From CAVPGH01 sp046726955 (GTDB taxonomy: Bacteria; Acidobacteriota; Vicinamibacteria; Fen-336), in the NCBI GenBank assembly GCA_046726955.1, contig JBKPBQ010000420.1:1-16073 (forward strand): DNA of 16,073 bases. The letters run 5' to 3'. Below are positions 14,843 to 16,073 of this stretch, piece by piece (the first letter of the stretch is position 1; each line of letters begins with the position of its first letter). The position numbers and the translations under genes are program-made. The notes beneath the pieces were generated by a model. That model worked only from the letters and a program-made list of their open reading frames with translations. It had not been told where the DNA came from and ran no database searches.

Positions 14843-16033
14843 ATGGCCGACGCGCTCGAAGGGATGCAGCTCGTGAGCGAGGGCCGCATCGCGGAAGGGC
14901 TGCTGCGGCTCGACGGGACGACCACCGCCGCCCTCGCCGGCGAGATCAACCCGGACGCGGCGGGCCAGGCCTGCTGCTACATGCTCACCGCCTGCGAGCA
15001 GGTGTGGGACTACTCTCGCGCGCTGCAGTGGTGCGACCGGGTCTCCGACCACGCCCGCCGGCTGCAGACGGTGTCCAGCATCACGTTCTGCCGGCGCCAC
15101 TACGTGGGATCGCTCACGTGGCGCGGCGAGTGGGCGCGCGCGGAGGCCGAGATCCAGACCATGCTCCGCGAGTTCGAGGCGGTGGCGCCGGTCTACCTGC
15201 CCGAGACCTGGGTCCGGCTCGCCGAGCTGCGCCGGCGACAGGGCCGCTGCGACGAGGCCGCAGCCCTCTTCCTGCGCTACGAGTCCGAGCCGCTGTCGCT
15301 CCTCGGCCGGGCCGCCATGCTCCTCGACTCTCCCCGCGCGGATGCGGAGGGCGGCTCGCGGCTCGTCGAGCGCTATCTCCGCCAGCTCCCCGCGCACGAG
15401 GTCCTGGACCGCGTGCCCGGGCTGGTGCTCCTCGTCCGGGCCCGCCTCGCGCTCGGCGAGCGCGCAGCGGCGGGCGAGGCCCGGCAGGAGCTCGAGACCG
15501 TGGCCGCGGCCACGAAGACCGATGGTCTTCGCGCGGCGGCTGCGGCCGCGTCCGCGCTCTGCGCCATCCACGACGAGGATCTCGCCCGCGCCCGCGAGCT
15601 GCTCGAAGACGCGATCGACTTCTACCGCCGGGCGGGCTCGCCGTTCGAGACCGCGCGGGCCCGCCTCGACCTGGCCGGCGTGCTGCGGGCGGCGGGCCGC
15701 GAGGAGGAAGCGCTGCGCGAGGCACGCACGTCGCAGCAGGAGATGCAGGCGCTCGGCGCCGCGGTGGAAACGGCGCGCGCCGTGGCCTTCCTCGAGAGGA
15801 TCCCGACGACGGCGCCTCCGAGAGCGGAATGCAAGGCGGTCGCGGGGCTGAGCGCGCGCGAGTCCGAGGTGCTGGCGCTCGTGGCCGAGGGACTCACCAA
15901 TCCCGAGATCGCCGAGCGGCTCTTCCTGAGCGAGCACACGGTCAAGCGCCACGTCGCCAACATACTGTCCAAGCTCAACTTGCCGTCGCGCACGGCGGCC
16001 GCCGCCTACGCCGTCCGCAAGGGGGCTCTCTAG
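14843..16033 (+). CDS. LuxR-type transcriptional regulator with helical repeats (in-frame downstream portion)
   Basis: From the first canonical start this frame gives 396 residues. The first 330 or so are TPR-like alpha-helical repeats (for example AEGLLRLDGTTTAALAGEIN, RAEAEIQTMLREFEAV, ARARLDLAGVLRAAGREEEA). The C-terminal 61 residues form a LuxR/GerE helix-turn-helix: LSARESEVLALVAEGLTNPE followed by IAERLFLSEHTVKRHVANIL and SKLNLPSRTAAAAYAV. No receiver domain or Walker P-loop is seen, so it is not a two-component response regulator or a full MalT/LAL protein. The real gene most likely starts at 14356, with the true N-terminus disrupted by the frameshift near 14421-14430. If so, this CDS is the C-terminal 70 percent of a broken or misread gene. 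Target genes are unknown; it lies downstream of the permease on the same strand. Confidence 0.85.
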   Translation: MADALEGMQLVSEGRIAEGLLRLDGTTTAALAGEINPDAAGQACCYMLTACEQVWDYSRALQWCDRVSDHARRLQTVSSITFCRRHYVGSLTWRGEWARAEAEIQTMLREFEAVAPVYLPETWVRLAELRRRQGRCDEAAALFLRYESEPLSLLGRAAMLLDSPRADAEGGSRLVERYLRQLPAHEVLDRVPGLVLLVRARLALGERAAAGEARQELETVAAATKTDGLRAAAAAASALCAIHDEDLARARELLEDAIDFYRRAGSPFETARARLDLAGVLRAAGREEEALREARTSQQEMQALGAAVETARAVAFLERIPTTAPPRAECKAVAGLSARESEVLALVAEGLTNPEIAERLFLSEHTVKRHVANILSKLNLPSRTAAAAYAVRKGAL

Positions 16034-16042
16034 CTTCCCCGC

Positions 16043-16066
16043 AGAATGGCTCCATCGAGCCATTCT
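16043..16066 (+). terminator. Stem-loop after the LuxR-type regulator
   Basis: AGAATGGCTC and GAGCCATTCT form a perfect 10-bp stem with a CATC loop, starting 9 bases after the stop codon. The position suits a transcription terminator, but no T-run follows within the window, so it may instead protect the mRNA end or be a protein-binding palindrome. Confidence 0.5.
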
Positions 16067-16073
16067 CGTCACC

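Noticed and set aside
14333..16072. Minus-strand open frame of about 580 residues opposite the LuxR-type regulator
   Set aside because: The plus strand has a LuxR helix-turn-helix and helical repeats; the antisense translation resembles no family.

Overview
This is a very GC-rich bacterial window, packed with genes and dominated by GC at third codon positions. The best taxonomic clue is a short PadR-type regulator directly followed by an 890-residue permease with two FtsX cores and no ATPase subunit. That pair is the hallmark 'acidobacterial duplicated orphan permease' arrangement, so I infer Acidobacteriota or a close relative. No rRNA, tRNA, insertion sequence, phage gene or CRISPR array is visible.

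Left half (1-7525, minus strand). Five genes run leftward in the order ATP-grasp protein (7525-6179), zinc-ribbon/TPR protein (about 6156-5047), Clp/Hsp100-like AAA+ protein (4923-2608), APC-family amino-acid/polyamine-type permease (2570-1305) and a membrane-anchored sensor histidine kinase with two PAS domains (1308 to beyond the left edge). Spacing is tight except for about 120 bases before the AAA+ gene, and the permease and kinase overlap by 4 bases. The region may be one or two operons. The most unusual gene is the AAA+ protein. It keeps the full Clp-type double-ring architecture but has Arg for Lys in both Walker A motifs, and its second ATPase core has also lost the Walker B Glu, sensor-1 Asn and sensor-2 Arg.

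Centre (7526-11192, plus strand). Transcription diverges at about 7526-7605. A DRE-TIM metallolyase of the isopropylmalate/homocitrate/citramalate synthase superfamily is followed by a multi-pass membrane protein with two GAF-like domains and an intact GGDEF domain, a likely diguanylate cyclase with its inhibitory I-site. The two are probably cotranscribed.

Right part (11193-16073, plus strand). An intergenic region carries two 19-bp dyads with centres 30 bp apart, probably PadR operators, the second touching the Shine-Dalgarno sequence of the PadR gene. The PadR gene and duplicated permease follow. Last is a helical-repeat regulator with a C-terminal LuxR-type DNA-binding domain. Its 5' part is out of frame with the rest, by a one-base shift next to a repeated GGCCCGGG. 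A 10-bp stem-loop follows its stop codon.

The contents are mainly signalling, transport and regulation, with one central-metabolism enzyme. The strongest candidate for something undescribed is the ATP-grasp / zinc-ribbon-TPR / degenerate Clp trio. Its shared function is inference only.
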